From positions 1 to 64,000 of the forward strand of contig CAYLLE010000005.1 of NCBI GenBank assembly GCA_964384485.1: 64,000 nucleotides of DNA, given 5' to 3'. This document shows, piece by piece, positions 53,516-62,536 of the stretch (positions within the stretch are counted from its first letter, which is position 1; each line of letters opens with the position of its first letter). Both the position numbers and the translations under genes were made by a program. Origin of the DNA: CAYLLE01 sp964384485. GTDB lineage: Bacteria > Spirochaetota > Spirochaetia > CAYLLE01. Under the pieces are notes generated by a model. That model did no database searches, was not told the origin of the DNA, and was given only the letters and a program-made list of their open reading frames with translations.

Positions 53516-54766
53516 TTATAGTGCATTACGGCGGGATTTTTCAAAACGAACGGAAATTATTCTTCTTTTCGAAACCTGCTCTATTATAAACGTGCCTTCA
53601 GGCACGGTGATTGTGTCGTCCTTCTGCGGGAGGTGGCCGAGTCTGCCGGCAAGATATCCGGAAATGGTTTCGGAATACCGGCTTTCCGGTACGTCGATTC
53701 CCAAAACATCATTTAAGTGCTTCACCGATATATCGCCGGCGATCCGGTATACCCCTTTCCCGGCAGATTTTACCTTGGCCTCCTCCTGTTTTTCATGTTC
53801 ATCATAGAGCTCACCCACCATTTCCTCAAGGATATCTTCCTGGGTCACAATTCCCGATATGCCGCCGTACTCGTCTAAAACAACCGCCATGTTCAGCCGT
53901 TCCTTCTTAAACTTAAAAAACATTTCACTCACTTTGGCTGTTTCGGAGACAAAGAAAGGTTCGTGCATCAGCTCAAAAAGTTTTTTCTGCTTCCGGCCCC
54001 GGGCGATGATCGGCAGGAGATCTTTTAACAGGAGAACCCCTACGATACGTTCCGGTTCGTCCTCATAACAGGGGATCCTTGAGAATCCCTCCGCGATAAT
54101 CAGCGGCATCGCTTCTTCAACGGTGAGGTTTTTGTCCAGGCTGAATATTTCTGTCCTGTGGGTCATGGCTGCCCGGAGACTTACATCGTTAAACCGGAAA
54201 ATGTTTTTTATGAATTCCGTTTCGTAATTCTCTACGACGCCCATTCCCTCGGCGATTTTCATCATATGCATAATACCTTCCAGGGTCATGTGCTGTTTTT
54301 TCTGCGTTCCGAATAGTCTGGTTACGAGAGAGCCGATTTTGGAAATAATCCACACGAAAGGCCGGAGTATCAGCGACAAAGCGTAGATCACCCGGACTAC
54401 ATGGAGACAGAGGAACTGGTTGTGGGCAATAGCGAGCCGCTTTGGAGTAACTTCACCGAAAATAAGGATTATGATGGTGAGTACTCCGGTCATTATCCCG
54501 ATTGCCTCCACGCCGAATAACGTTGTGGTGATGTAGGTGGCCAAAGCAGATGCCGCGATGTTTACCAGGTTATTTCCGATAAGGATCGTGGTGAGGAGAA
54601 TATCCGGCCGGTCGGTCAGATACCTGATCAGCTTTCCCCGTTTCGGATGGGCCCGGACGGTGTCCTGGATCTGCATCATGGAAAGGGAGGTGAAGGCGGT
54701 TTCGGCGGATGAAAAAAAGCCGGACAGGATGATGAGCACGGCTAATACTGCGAGCTGGAGTATCAT
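53516..54766 (-). CDS. CNNM/CBS-domain membrane protein (CorC/TlyC family)
   Basis: A 416-residue protein. The N-terminal CNNM (DUF21) domain has three or four membrane helices with FFSSAETAFTSL, IGNNLVNIAASA and FGEVTPKRLAI. Two CBS domains (about 205-330; MTHRTEIFSLD, VLDEYGGISGIVTQEDILEE) and a C-terminal CorC_HlyC domain follow. Such proteins are magnesium/cobalt efflux or Mg-homeostasis factors; older annotations call them hemolysins. An SD CAGGAG lies 11 nt upstream. It starts 6 nt after the sulfatase stop. Confidence 0.9.
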   Translation of the reverse strand: MILQLAVLAVLIILSGFFSSAETAFTSLSMMQIQDTVRAHPKRGKLIRYLTDRPDILLTTILIGNNLVNIAASALATYITTTLFGVEAIGIMTGVLTIIILIFGEVTPKRLAIAHNQFLCLHVVRVIYALSLILRPFVWIISKIGSLVTRLFGTQKKQHMTLEGIMHMMKIAEGMGVVENYETEFIKNIFRFNDVSLRAAMTHRTEIFSLDKNLTVEEAMPLIIAEGFSRIPCYEDEPERIVGVLLLKDLLPIIARGRKQKKLFELMHEPFFVSETAKVSEMFFKFKKERLNMAVVLDEYGGISGIVTQEDILEEMVGELYDEHEKQEEAKVKSAGKGVYRIAGDISVKHLNDVLGIDVPESRYSETISGYLAGRLGHLPQKDDTITVPEGTFIIEQVSKRRIISVRFEKSRRNAL

Positions 54767-54772
54767 TCGTTG

Positions 54773-56326
54773 TTACGCTCCTGAGATTCTCGGCATCGGC
54801 AGCGGCGCTTTTGCCATCTCTCCGTATAGAAAATAGAGGAGGAGGTCGGCCTTTAATTTTTGAAAATCCGGATTATTCCATAAGTTGCGGAGTTCTCCCG
54901 GGTCATTTTCAAGATCGTAGAGCTCACCGTAGTCCCTGCGGTAATGAACGGTGAGTTTATACTGGTCGGTGATAAAGGTACGCATATTCATCGTTGTAGG
55001 CTGATGCTGGTTTTCCACGATTACATGATCCCGGATTGTTTCCGCGTCACCGCGCCATACCGGCGACTGATCTATACCGCTCATCCGCCGGGGAACATTT
55101 TGTCCTGTCATGGAAAGAAAGGTGGGTGCTAAATCAACGGTGCACTGAAGGGATTCTGAAATTTTGCCTGATTCAACCACTCCTGGAAACCGGACAACTA
55201 ATGGTACCTTTAGAAGGTCTTCATAGTGATGTATTGCTTTCGCGGTAAGTCCATGCTGCCCATAGAAATCACCGTGATCGGTGGTGTAGCAGACCAGGGT
55301 GCTGTCGGTCAGACCGAGCCGGTCCAAATTATCGAGAATTTTGCCGATATACGTATCAAGCATGGTCATCATGCCGTACATTGCCGCTATCTTTTTTGCT
55401 TTTGTGTCTCTTGACGACAGATGGCTTCCTGAGCCGTGAATACCGTTTCCCCCTTCCTCCTGGAATGAACTGAAATCTGGATCTTCCTGCTGGCTCAAAG
55501 CAAAATACGGAGGCTTATCGTCGAACTCTCCCGGCATATGTTCCGGTACGGTTACTTTACCCGGATCATACATGCTCGCGTATGGCTCCACTACCATGTA
55601 GTCCGGATGGGGATCGAAAAAGCTGGCCCAGAGGAAGAAAGGCTGTTTTTTTGAGGCGTACTCTTCCATTAAGGCGTTGGTGCGTTCCGCTATCCAGGTA
55701 TCGTAGTGGATCTCTTCCGGAATCTCCCACGCGCCGCCCGGTTCCGGACTTTTATGCCGGGATTCGGTCAACGTATCCCCGTCGAATGTCTGATGGGGCA
55801 GATTGGGTACGAAGTAATCCCGCCAATTTTTGTATCCCTTGGATTCCATCCACAGGGCGTAATGCTGGCCGGCATGGGCTTCATCGGTATGATTCCTGGC
55901 CAATTCTACATGATCAAACCCGTAAAAGGGTCCGTTAAACTGTCTCCAAAAATCAAGGTCGTGAAGTTTGGGATACGCTTCTAATGAAGGAAACTCATCC
56001 GTTCCTAAGAGCGGCTGAAAGTGGGCCTTACCGACCAGGGCGCTTCTGAAGCCTCCCGCGTTTAAATAATTTCCTATGGTAGGAACATCTTCCATCAGTT
56101 TGGTTCCCAGGCTGTAGGCACCGTGCTGACTGGGGTAAAGGCCGGTAATCCAGCTCGCCCGGGTAGGGGTGCAGGTAGGATTTACCGTGTATGCCCGGTG
56201 GAACGTGGTGCCCGACTGCACAAGCCGGTCCAGATTAGGCGTTTTAACTTCGGGATTCCGGTATCCCATGGTCATCCAATGCTGCTGGTCGCTTGTGATG
56301 AACAGGATATTTTTTGCGTTTTTCAT
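54773..56326 (-). CDS. Type I sulfatase (formylglycine, Cys type)
   Basis: A 517-residue alkaline phosphatase-superfamily sulfatase that hydrolyses sulfate esters. The formylglycine motif CTPTR has Cys52; metal ligands begin with Asp13 in ITSDQQHW, and CYTTDHGDFYGQHGL (late Asp/His ligands) is intact. It has no signal peptide, so it should act in the cytoplasm on imported substrate. The start at 56326 (MKNAKNILF) matches the family; the frame is open 30 codons further but would overlap the divergent gene. No maturase gene is in the window. The substrate is unknown; sulfated glycans are possible given the fucosidase nearby. Confidence 0.88.
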   Translation of the reverse strand: MKNAKNILFITSDQQHWMTMGYRNPEVKTPNLDRLVQSGTTFHRAYTVNPTCTPTRASWITGLYPSQHGAYSLGTKLMEDVPTIGNYLNAGGFRSALVGKAHFQPLLGTDEFPSLEAYPKLHDLDFWRQFNGPFYGFDHVELARNHTDEAHAGQHYALWMESKGYKNWRDYFVPNLPHQTFDGDTLTESRHKSPEPGGAWEIPEEIHYDTWIAERTNALMEEYASKKQPFFLWASFFDPHPDYMVVEPYASMYDPGKVTVPEHMPGEFDDKPPYFALSQQEDPDFSSFQEEGGNGIHGSGSHLSSRDTKAKKIAAMYGMMTMLDTYIGKILDNLDRLGLTDSTLVCYTTDHGDFYGQHGLTAKAIHHYEDLLKVPLVVRFPGVVESGKISESLQCTVDLAPTFLSMTGQNVPRRMSGIDQSPVWRGDAETIRDHVIVENQHQPTTMNMRTFITDQYKLTVHYRRDYGELYDLENDPGELRNLWNNPDFQKLKADLLLYFLYGEMAKAPLPMPRISGA

Positions 56327-56404
56327 GAAGTTATAATACCAGTAATTATTCATCAGGAAAACCATCTTTACTTTGCCTAAGGCGGTTGTTACACTTAAGA
56401 TTGA

Positions 56405-57577
56405 ATGAGTAGACACGATCCTCTTAGTTTTTTGGAAGAAAGTCTCACCTTTAGAAGTTCCAGGGAGGAGATGCTCCGCAATATCAAGCTGATTATCCGG
56501 GTCAGATGGATTTTGACACCGAGTATTTTTATCATCCTTTTCATTTCAAGCCTGATCGGAGTTTCACGCCTCAGCGCTTTCTCCGGTGACCAGCTGATTG
56601 TAAACGGACTGAACCTGGTTATTGTTCTTTTTATGAACCTGATCTACCTCCTTCTGGTGAGGAAGATCGAAAATCCCAGGCCTCTCATTATTTTTCAGCT
56701 CCTCATCGATATCATCTATTTCAGCCTTACCGTTTACAAAACCGGCGACATAACAAGCCCCTATGTTTTTCTGTTTTTTATTGCTGTTTTTGAAGCTTCT
56801 ATCCTCATCTCCGGGAAGTCGGCGTATTTGATTGCCATGGTCTGCTCGTTTCTCTATTCCGGAATAGTGTTCGGAGTGTATACCGAACTCTTCCCCCATC
56901 AGGATTTTTTCAGTCCTTTAGGGGGACTCCAGGAGAATCAGTCTTACTTCTTCCTTATGTGGTTCTTTTCCATTTTTTCGTTTTTCGCCTTTGCGGCTTT
57001 AACGGCATATTTCAGTGACAAACTTCATACCCGTCAGATGAATCTCGAAGATGCGAATAATTCGCTGGTGGAAAAAAACCGATCTCTTCTTTTTCTCTAC
57101 GCTACTTTCGGTACAATGGGGGAATTTGAGGAGACCGGAAATCTGGCAGAATACATTTTAGGTGAACTTTTGGATCATCTTTCTTTGGACAGGGCCCTCC
57201 TCTACCTTCGAAAGGAGAACGAACTAATTCTTTTCAAGGTGAAGGAACGAAAGAAATCCGAAGCTGTCCCCTCCATTAGTATTCCGCTAAAAAAAGAAGC
57301 CGGATTGACCGCCCGGGCGGCCGTGCTTCAGGAAAGTTACAATATCACCGATCCTTACAGCTCACCCCTGATCAACCGGAAACTGGCGGGGAAAATCGGA
57401 ATGAACCCCTTTGCTCTTTCTCCCCTGGTATTCCGGAGTGAGACAATCGGTGTGCTGGGGATAGACCGGAGCGGGACGAACGGAGCGATTACCGAGGATG
57501 AATTCCGGATGCTTAAACTCTTCGCGGATCAGGCGGCTATAATGATCACAGCAATTCCCGGTCAGCACCTTGTGTGA
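56405..57577 (+). CDS. Membrane-bound GAF sensor protein without output domain
   Basis: A 390-residue protein. A cytoplasmic start leads to about six membrane helices (residues 30-210), a short coiled coil (LEDANNSLVEKNRSL), then a GAF domain (about 235-385; ILGELLDHLSLDRALLYL and LKLFADQAAIMI). It looks like the input half of a membrane histidine kinase, or diguanylate cyclase, but no kinase, GGDEF or HTH follows; the frame simply ends after GAF. No clear SD is present at the ATG. The gene is divergent from the sulfatase, 78 nt apart. It may signal through a partner. Confidence 0.75.
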   Translation: MSRHDPLSFLEESLTFRSSREEMLRNIKLIIRVRWILTPSIFIILFISSLIGVSRLSAFSGDQLIVNGLNLVIVLFMNLIYLLLVRKIENPRPLIIFQLLIDIIYFSLTVYKTGDITSPYVFLFFIAVFEASILISGKSAYLIAMVCSFLYSGIVFGVYTELFPHQDFFSPLGGLQENQSYFFLMWFFSIFSFFAFAALTAYFSDKLHTRQMNLEDANNSLVEKNRSLLFLYATFGTMGEFEETGNLAEYILGELLDHLSLDRALLYLRKENELILFKVKERKKSEAVPSISIPLKKEAGLTARAAVLQESYNITDPYSSPLINRKLAGKIGMNPFALSPLVFRSETIGVLGIDRSGTNGAITEDEFRMLKLFADQAAIMITAIPGQHLV

Positions 57578-57662
57578 TTTGGAAAATAAAACAATTTATA
57601 AATTTTAACGCGTGTGTAATCACAGAAAATTGCTGCAATGATCGCTGAAATGGGTAATCCTC

Positions 57663-58946
57663 TTACTGATCCCGGAGGCTTTCGATCGGTGAAACCTTAG
57701 CCGCGCTCAACGCGGGTATTATACCGAATACCGTACCAAGCACCAGGGCAAGAAGGGTTCCCGCTCCGATCGCCTTTATACCCAGATTCAGCGGGACTGC
57801 TGTCTCAGTTCCCCGAGGTCCAAAGGCAAGCATCGGTTTGAGTGCTTCGGTCATGGGAGTGTTGAACAGCAGGGCAATTCCGATCCCTATTACAGAACCG
57901 ATAAGGGTAAAAATGAGAGATTCTGCCATAAAATGCCCTATTATCCCCCCCTTGGTGCTGCCGATAACCCGTCTAAGACCTACTTCCCTGGTTCTCTCCA
58001 GAATACTCACTAACATTATGCTGAATATGCCGAAAGAACTGACCAGAAGAGCTACCATCCCCAATGCTCCGAAGAAAAGTGACGATGTATTCACTGTCGA
58101 TTTCAGACTGTCAAGAAACGAAGCCTGGGAGGGACTGGTGGGACTTCCCTGCCACACCGTGACCGGGACATTTTCATCGACAATTCCGCCCATGACCGAT
58201 TCAATTTTCGGTTTGGCTTTTTCAAAATCACCTCCATCCAGATTCGCCAGGATTACCCGGTAATTGTCCGTGCCCATGCGCTGAAATAACGACTGAGGTA
58301 CAAAAACATCTCCCATTCCCATGACCATTTTTAAGTAATACGGAAAATCTTCAAAAACTCCGGTAATTGTGAAGGTGCGTTCGTTTCCCTGCGGTTGAGG
58401 ATTCCGCGTGACCTGAGTAAAGCTTTTCCCGATAGCGTTTTCTGAGCTGCCGAAGAGTACTTTTGCTACTTCCTCGTTGATCACAGCCACGGCAGCCCTG
58501 TTCTGCAGATCAGCCTGAGTCAAAAATTCTCCTGCAATCATATTTAAACTGTAGAGGTCTTTGTACTCGGGAACCGTCGGAACCGACCGGCGGATCCGGT
58601 AAAATTCTTCTCCCTGTCTTATTTCGAAATTCATGCCGAAGGCACTCATGCCGATGATATTTTTAAGCTGCGGATATTCGCTGGACAGTGCTTCGATGGT
58701 ATTGGAAGAAAAATCACCCCTTCCTTCCCAGGAAATTCCTCCATCAGTCTCTTCCTTCGCGTTCGCGATAACCACAACGGAGCCGGCCTCTCTGGCAAGG
58801 TCACCGATGTAGTCGTTGAATCTGAAAGACAGATTCAGAACAAGAATTACCGCGGCGCTCCCTAGAGCCACACTGATAATCGAGAGGAGGCCGCGCAGCG
58901 GATTCTGGGCAATTCTGTGTTTAAATGATTCAAGTATTAGTCTCAC
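57663..58946 (-). CDS. MacB/FtsX-type ABC transporter permease (second)
   Basis: A 427-residue permease. One N-terminal helix (about 15-40) is followed by a periplasmic MacB-PCD domain (about 50-285) and three C-terminal helices of the FtsX domain, with LERTREVGLRRVIGSTKGGIIGHF (in pieces). The end PALSAAKVSPIESLRDQ is typical. With the permease at 58958 it probably makes a heterodimer, driven by the ATPase at 60325. It is the last gene of a four-gene operon, separated from the previous one by 11 nt. Confidence 0.88.
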   Translation of the reverse strand: MRLILESFKHRIAQNPLRGLLSIISVALGSAAVILVLNLSFRFNDYIGDLAREAGSVVVIANAKEETDGGISWEGRGDFSSNTIEALSSEYPQLKNIIGMSAFGMNFEIRQGEEFYRIRRSVPTVPEYKDLYSLNMIAGEFLTQADLQNRAAVAVINEEVAKVLFGSSENAIGKSFTQVTRNPQPQGNERTFTITGVFEDFPYYLKMVMGMGDVFVPQSLFQRMGTDNYRVILANLDGGDFEKAKPKIESVMGGIVDENVPVTVWQGSPTSPSQASFLDSLKSTVNTSSLFFGALGMVALLVSSFGIFSIMLVSILERTREVGLRRVIGSTKGGIIGHFMAESLIFTLIGSVIGIGIALLFNTPMTEALKPMLAFGPRGTETAVPLNLGIKAIGAGTLLALVLGTVFGIIPALSAAKVSPIESLRDQ

Positions 58947-58957
58947 TGTTTTACCTC

Positions 58958-60328
58958 CTATGCTCTAAGTGTTTCAGCCGGATCTACCGACGATGCTTTA
59001 TATGCCGGATATACCGCGAAGATAAGATTGATAACCAGCGTGACGGCTACCGCTAAACCGACTGTTGTCAGGGTTAAATTGAGCTCCGGTCCCTGTGCCC
59101 CTTGGACCGTATTAACCTGAAACATGAGACTGAGTAACTTAACGAGCACCGCGGAGAGGCCTATGCCGAAGATCCCCCCGATAAATCCCAACCCCAATGA
59201 TTCCGTCAAATATTGACCGAAGATGGACCCCCGGGAGCCTCCCATGGCGACGGATATGCCGATCGCCTTCCTTCGTCTTACCACCCGCGCCAGCATAAGA
59301 TTAAGGATATTAATAGACGCGATAAAAAGTCCCATACTGGAGAGCAGTCCGATCACGGTCAGTACCGGGACTACCCGTCTCCGCTGTTCAAGAAAATCCT
59401 CTCTTCGGTTCGTAATCCCGACTTTATCTCCGTATTTAATTTCAAAGAATGAAGTCAATTGACTTGTCGCTTCGTCAAGATTTTCCGGATCATCAACCGC
59501 GAAGGTAATGGAATGGAGGGTGTTCTGAAACATATAAAACTGCGAAGCGGTAATCGGGGTAAAGCCTCCCCGGTCGACCGTCCTTCCGTCCATCGCGTCA
59601 GGAGGCTGTTTCTCCATGATGCCGGAAATTGTATACACAAAACCGTTCAGTCTGATCTTTTTCCCGACGATTTCTTGAGGAGGGGTTTCCGGATAAAGCA
59701 ATTCAGCAGCGGTGTGACCAAGCACAACCAGTTTAAGTTCCGATTCGATATCTGTATGAGAGAAAAGTGATCCGTATTCGGCGTTCAGGTTATAGCTTGA
59801 GAAAAACTCAGGAGTAACGGCCCTGCCGTCGAACTCTTCGATCTCTGCATTCGGAGGTATAAGGTCGGTACCGGTTTTATCGCCGCCGCTTTCCTTCTGG
59901 TCTTCCACAATCTCCCGGCCGTCCTCGATCCGGCGAACACGGCGTCCGGCGAACCTGGCTGACTCGCCAAGAGAAAAGCGTTCCCAGTTGACCGCGTACC
60001 CGTAATCCACCGCCGGGCTTTCCGCTTTCGCTTCCGCTATGTCCGATAATGAAAATGTTACGGAAGGACCCGAATCCCTTGTCTCCGGGTCGATCCTCTG
60101 TATCGCCGAAAACCCGCTGAAATTATCTCTGTTAGGCCCAACGGCAATTTCTTTCCACCTAGGATCATCCAGAGTATCCTGCATAGAGCCTACATAGTTG
60201 GAGTACAGGCTTAATACGGATGAGATGATCCCTACACCCAGGGCTATCCCGAGAACGACCATGAACGACTCAAGCAATCTGCTCCGGATGTAGTGGAGAG
60301 TAATTTTTACCGTGTCCGCAAAACTCAT
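58958..60328 (-). CDS. MacB/FtsX-type ABC transporter permease (first)
   Basis: A 456-residue permease of the same design: helix near residues 15-40, large periplasmic domain (about 45-320) and three C-terminal helices with RRRKAIGISVAMGGSRGSIF. The end PAYKASSVDPAETLRA is the MacB family tail. Its periplasmic domain is about 30 residues longer than that of its partner. It overlaps the ATPase gene by 4 nt. Two different permeases in one operon indicate a heteromeric pump. Confidence 0.88.
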   Translation of the reverse strand: MSFADTVKITLHYIRSRLLESFMVVLGIALGVGIISSVLSLYSNYVGSMQDTLDDPRWKEIAVGPNRDNFSGFSAIQRIDPETRDSGPSVTFSLSDIAEAKAESPAVDYGYAVNWERFSLGESARFAGRRVRRIEDGREIVEDQKESGGDKTGTDLIPPNAEIEEFDGRAVTPEFFSSYNLNAEYGSLFSHTDIESELKLVVLGHTAAELLYPETPPQEIVGKKIRLNGFVYTISGIMEKQPPDAMDGRTVDRGGFTPITASQFYMFQNTLHSITFAVDDPENLDEATSQLTSFFEIKYGDKVGITNRREDFLEQRRRVVPVLTVIGLLSSMGLFIASINILNLMLARVVRRRKAIGISVAMGGSRGSIFGQYLTESLGLGFIGGIFGIGLSAVLVKLLSLMFQVNTVQGAQGPELNLTLTTVGLAVAVTLVINLIFAVYPAYKASSVDPAETLRA

Positions 60329-61074
60329 TTCAACTGCTCCTCTCCGTCTTTCTCAATCGCTTTCAGTTCACGTATGATGCTTTCCGGATCAAGCCGTTTC
60401 TCGATAGGACCGTCGGATAAAACCATGCCGTCTCTGAGCCGGACCATCCGTTTACCGGTGCTTCCCAGCCGTTCGTCATGGGTTACCATCACCACAGTAA
60501 GACCTTCTTTATTCAGCTGCCTGAGTGTATTCAGAATATCCATACCCATTTCGGTAGGAAGATTTCCCGTAGGCTCATCGGCAAGAAGCAGACTGGGATC
60601 GTTTGCTAGAGCTCTGGCAATGGCAACCCGCTGCTGTTCTCCGCCGGAAAGCATATTGGGATAGTGGTACATCCGTTCCGCGAGACCGAAACGTTCGAGA
60701 AGTTCCTTTGCCCGCTTTTTCCGTTCTCCCGAAGGTTTTCCGGCGTACATCAGAGGCATTATTACGTTATCCAGAGCGCTGAATTCCGGGAAAAGGTTGA
60801 AACTCTGGAAAACAAAACCGAAATGTTCGTTCCGTATCCGGGAACGTTCCCGGTCGGAAAGGTCGGTTACTTCATTTTCTTCTATAGAATAGGTTCCCCG
60901 GGTCGGAGAATCCAGAATTCCGAGGATGGCCAGCAGGGTTGATTTCCCCGAACCGGACGGTCCCATCACGGTCACAAATTCTCCCCGGTCTATCCGGAGA
61001 TCAATTTCTTTTATCGCATCGAGTTTCCTCGAGCCTAAATCGTATGTTTTAGTTACTCCCGTGAGCTGTATCAT
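60325..61074 (-). CDS. ABC transporter ATPase, MacB/LolD type
   Basis: A 249-residue ATPase. Walker A GPSGSGKSTLL starts at residue 38; FGFVFQSFNLFPEFSAL is the Q-loop; signature LSGGEQQRVAIARAL and Walker B LLLADEPTGNL follow, then the H-loop MVTHDERL. It belongs to the MacB/LolD/FtsE branch (mechanotransmission). It starts within one base of the adaptor gene's stop (TAATG) and overlaps the next permease by 4 nt. Confidence 0.93.
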   Translation of the reverse strand: MIQLTGVTKTYDLGSRKLDAIKEIDLRIDRGEFVTVMGPSGSGKSTLLAILGILDSPTRGTYSIEENEVTDLSDRERSRIRNEHFGFVFQSFNLFPEFSALDNVIMPLMYAGKPSGERKKRAKELLERFGLAERMYHYPNMLSGGEQQRVAIARALANDPSLLLADEPTGNLPTEMGMDILNTLRQLNKEGLTVVMVTHDERLGSTGKRMVRLRDGMVLSDGPIEKRLDPESIIRELKAIEKDGEEQLK

Positions 61075-62390
61075 TATTCCTGCTCCTTTACTTCTATTCT
61101 GTTTCCGCCGGATGTATTGAGATTGATTTGCTGATAGGTGATAAAGTCCTGATAACCTGAAACAATAATTTTGTCGTCTTTTTCTACCCCGGTCAGGATC
61201 TCCGCCCGGTCAGCGGTGACCGAACCGAAATCAACTTCAATCCTGTATGCCTTGTTGTCCTGGATACGGTAGAGGTAAAGCTGATTGCCGGTTGTGAGAT
61301 ACGCGCCCCGGGGCAGGTAAAGCGCCTGTTCTGCCCCGCCTACAACGATTTCGGCTGATGCCGAACTTCCCGGTACAATATTCTCCGGAACGGAATCAAA
61401 AGCAGCGGTGACCGCAACTGTTGATTCATAGTCACCTGTGGCCTCTGCTTCCATTGCCACCGCGCTTATATGTCCGGAGTACTCGGTGCTTCCAAGGGCA
61501 AGATTTACTTCCTGTCCCAGATAGATCATGTCGATCTTGTTTTCAGGGACATTGACTTTCACGACCGGACGGGAAAGATCCGCTACCCGGAGCAATTTCC
61601 CGAACTGGGTGACGGTATCACCTCCAGAGACAAAAACGTTCATCACTTTTCCGTCCAGGGGAGCCCGGACCGTGCATTCTTCAATTTCATTCCGAAGCTC
61701 TTTGATGTCTTCCCGAAGGGAATTGATATCCATGTTGAGGATTTCCATGGCATATTCGTAGTTTAGTGCCGCCGTTTCTTCCTGCCGGTCAAAATCTGAT
61801 ATAGAACGTTTGGCCTGGGTCACCTTGTTCTCCGCGTTATCCAGATCGTTCCTGGAGAGAGACCCGGCTTCGAAGAGCTTTTGAGCCTTTTCCAGGCTTG
61901 CCTCCGCCGACTCCAGGTCGTCCTGGAGATTCTGCCTGTTGTCTTCCTGCTTTTCCATCTCCAGCGCCCGTTCCCGTTCCTTTTTCTGTTTATCCAGCAG
62001 TTTCTTGCTTAACGCCAATTCTTTTTCTCCTAGAGATGCTTCCAGATTTTCCGGGTTTATCTCGGCGATCACGTCACCGGTTTTAATCTGATCTCCCTGG
62101 GCAAAATAAATTGCGGTAACAATGCCGGGCTGCGGTGAAAGGATGTTTTCGACGTACTCCACGCTCAAAGTTCCCGAAAGCTGGAGCGTTTCGGTAACCA
62201 TCCCTTCCTGCACAAATGCGTACGAGTAGGTTTTCAGCGTGTAGCTGTCCTCTGCGGGACGAAAAATAAGATAGGCTGTCCCCAGCAGTACTGCCATGAC
62301 CACGATAATTACGGCTATCATGATCCACTGTCGTTTACTTCCGGGTCTTTTTACCTGTTTTTCCCTTACAATCGGTCCTTCTTTCGGCAT
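61074..62390 (-). CDS. Periplasmic adaptor (membrane fusion) protein, MacA-like
   Basis: A 438-residue membrane fusion protein. One N-terminal membrane helix (about 22-45), a split biotinyl-lipoyl domain (GIVTAIYFAQGDQIKTGDVI; ECTVRAPLDGKVMNV), a long alpha-helical hairpin (about 115-235) and beta-barrel and membrane-proximal domains follow. It would link the ABC permeases to an outer-membrane TolC-type channel, not present here. No SD precedes the ATG, and the predicted transcription start coincides with it, so translation may be leaderless. First gene of the operon. Confidence 0.88.
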   Translation of the reverse strand: MPKEGPIVREKQVKRPGSKRQWIMIAVIIVVMAVLLGTAYLIFRPAEDSYTLKTYSYAFVQEGMVTETLQLSGTLSVEYVENILSPQPGIVTAIYFAQGDQIKTGDVIAEINPENLEASLGEKELALSKKLLDKQKKERERALEMEKQEDNRQNLQDDLESAEASLEKAQKLFEAGSLSRNDLDNAENKVTQAKRSISDFDRQEETAALNYEYAMEILNMDINSLREDIKELRNEIEECTVRAPLDGKVMNVFVSGGDTVTQFGKLLRVADLSRPVVKVNVPENKIDMIYLGQEVNLALGSTEYSGHISAVAMEAEATGDYESTVAVTAAFDSVPENIVPGSSASAEIVVGGAEQALYLPRGAYLTTGNQLYLYRIQDNKAYRIEVDFGSVTADRAEILTGVEKDDKIIVSGYQDFITYQQINLNTSGGNRIEVKEQE

Positions 62391-62396
62391 GATGTT

Positions 62397-62425
62397 ATTA
62401 TGCTGGTTCAGTGTAAATTTGACAA
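62397..62425 (-). promoter_or_regulatory. Promoter of the MacAB-like operon, predicted leaderless
   Basis: On the minus strand, TTGTCA (62425-62420) and CATAAT (62402-62397) are separated by 17 bp, 5/6 matches each. A start about 7 nt past the -10 falls at 62390, the A of the adaptor ATG. Confidence 0.65.
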
Positions 62426-62489
62426 TCCTTACTTTCGCGGATTTAACAATTTTAATAAATCTCTCCCCGTTTCTAAGCTAATACCCGCC

Positions 62490-62519
62490 TTGACACCGGT
62501 TTGTTCTATCCATCATAAT
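62490..62519 (+). promoter_or_regulatory. Promoter of the fucosidase gene
   Basis: A perfect TTGACA (62490-62495) is followed after 18 bp by CATAAT (62514-62519). Transcription would start near 62526, giving a short leader that includes the SD GGAGGCGAAG. Confidence 0.7.
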
Positions 62520-62536
62520 CTGATCCGGAGGCGAAG

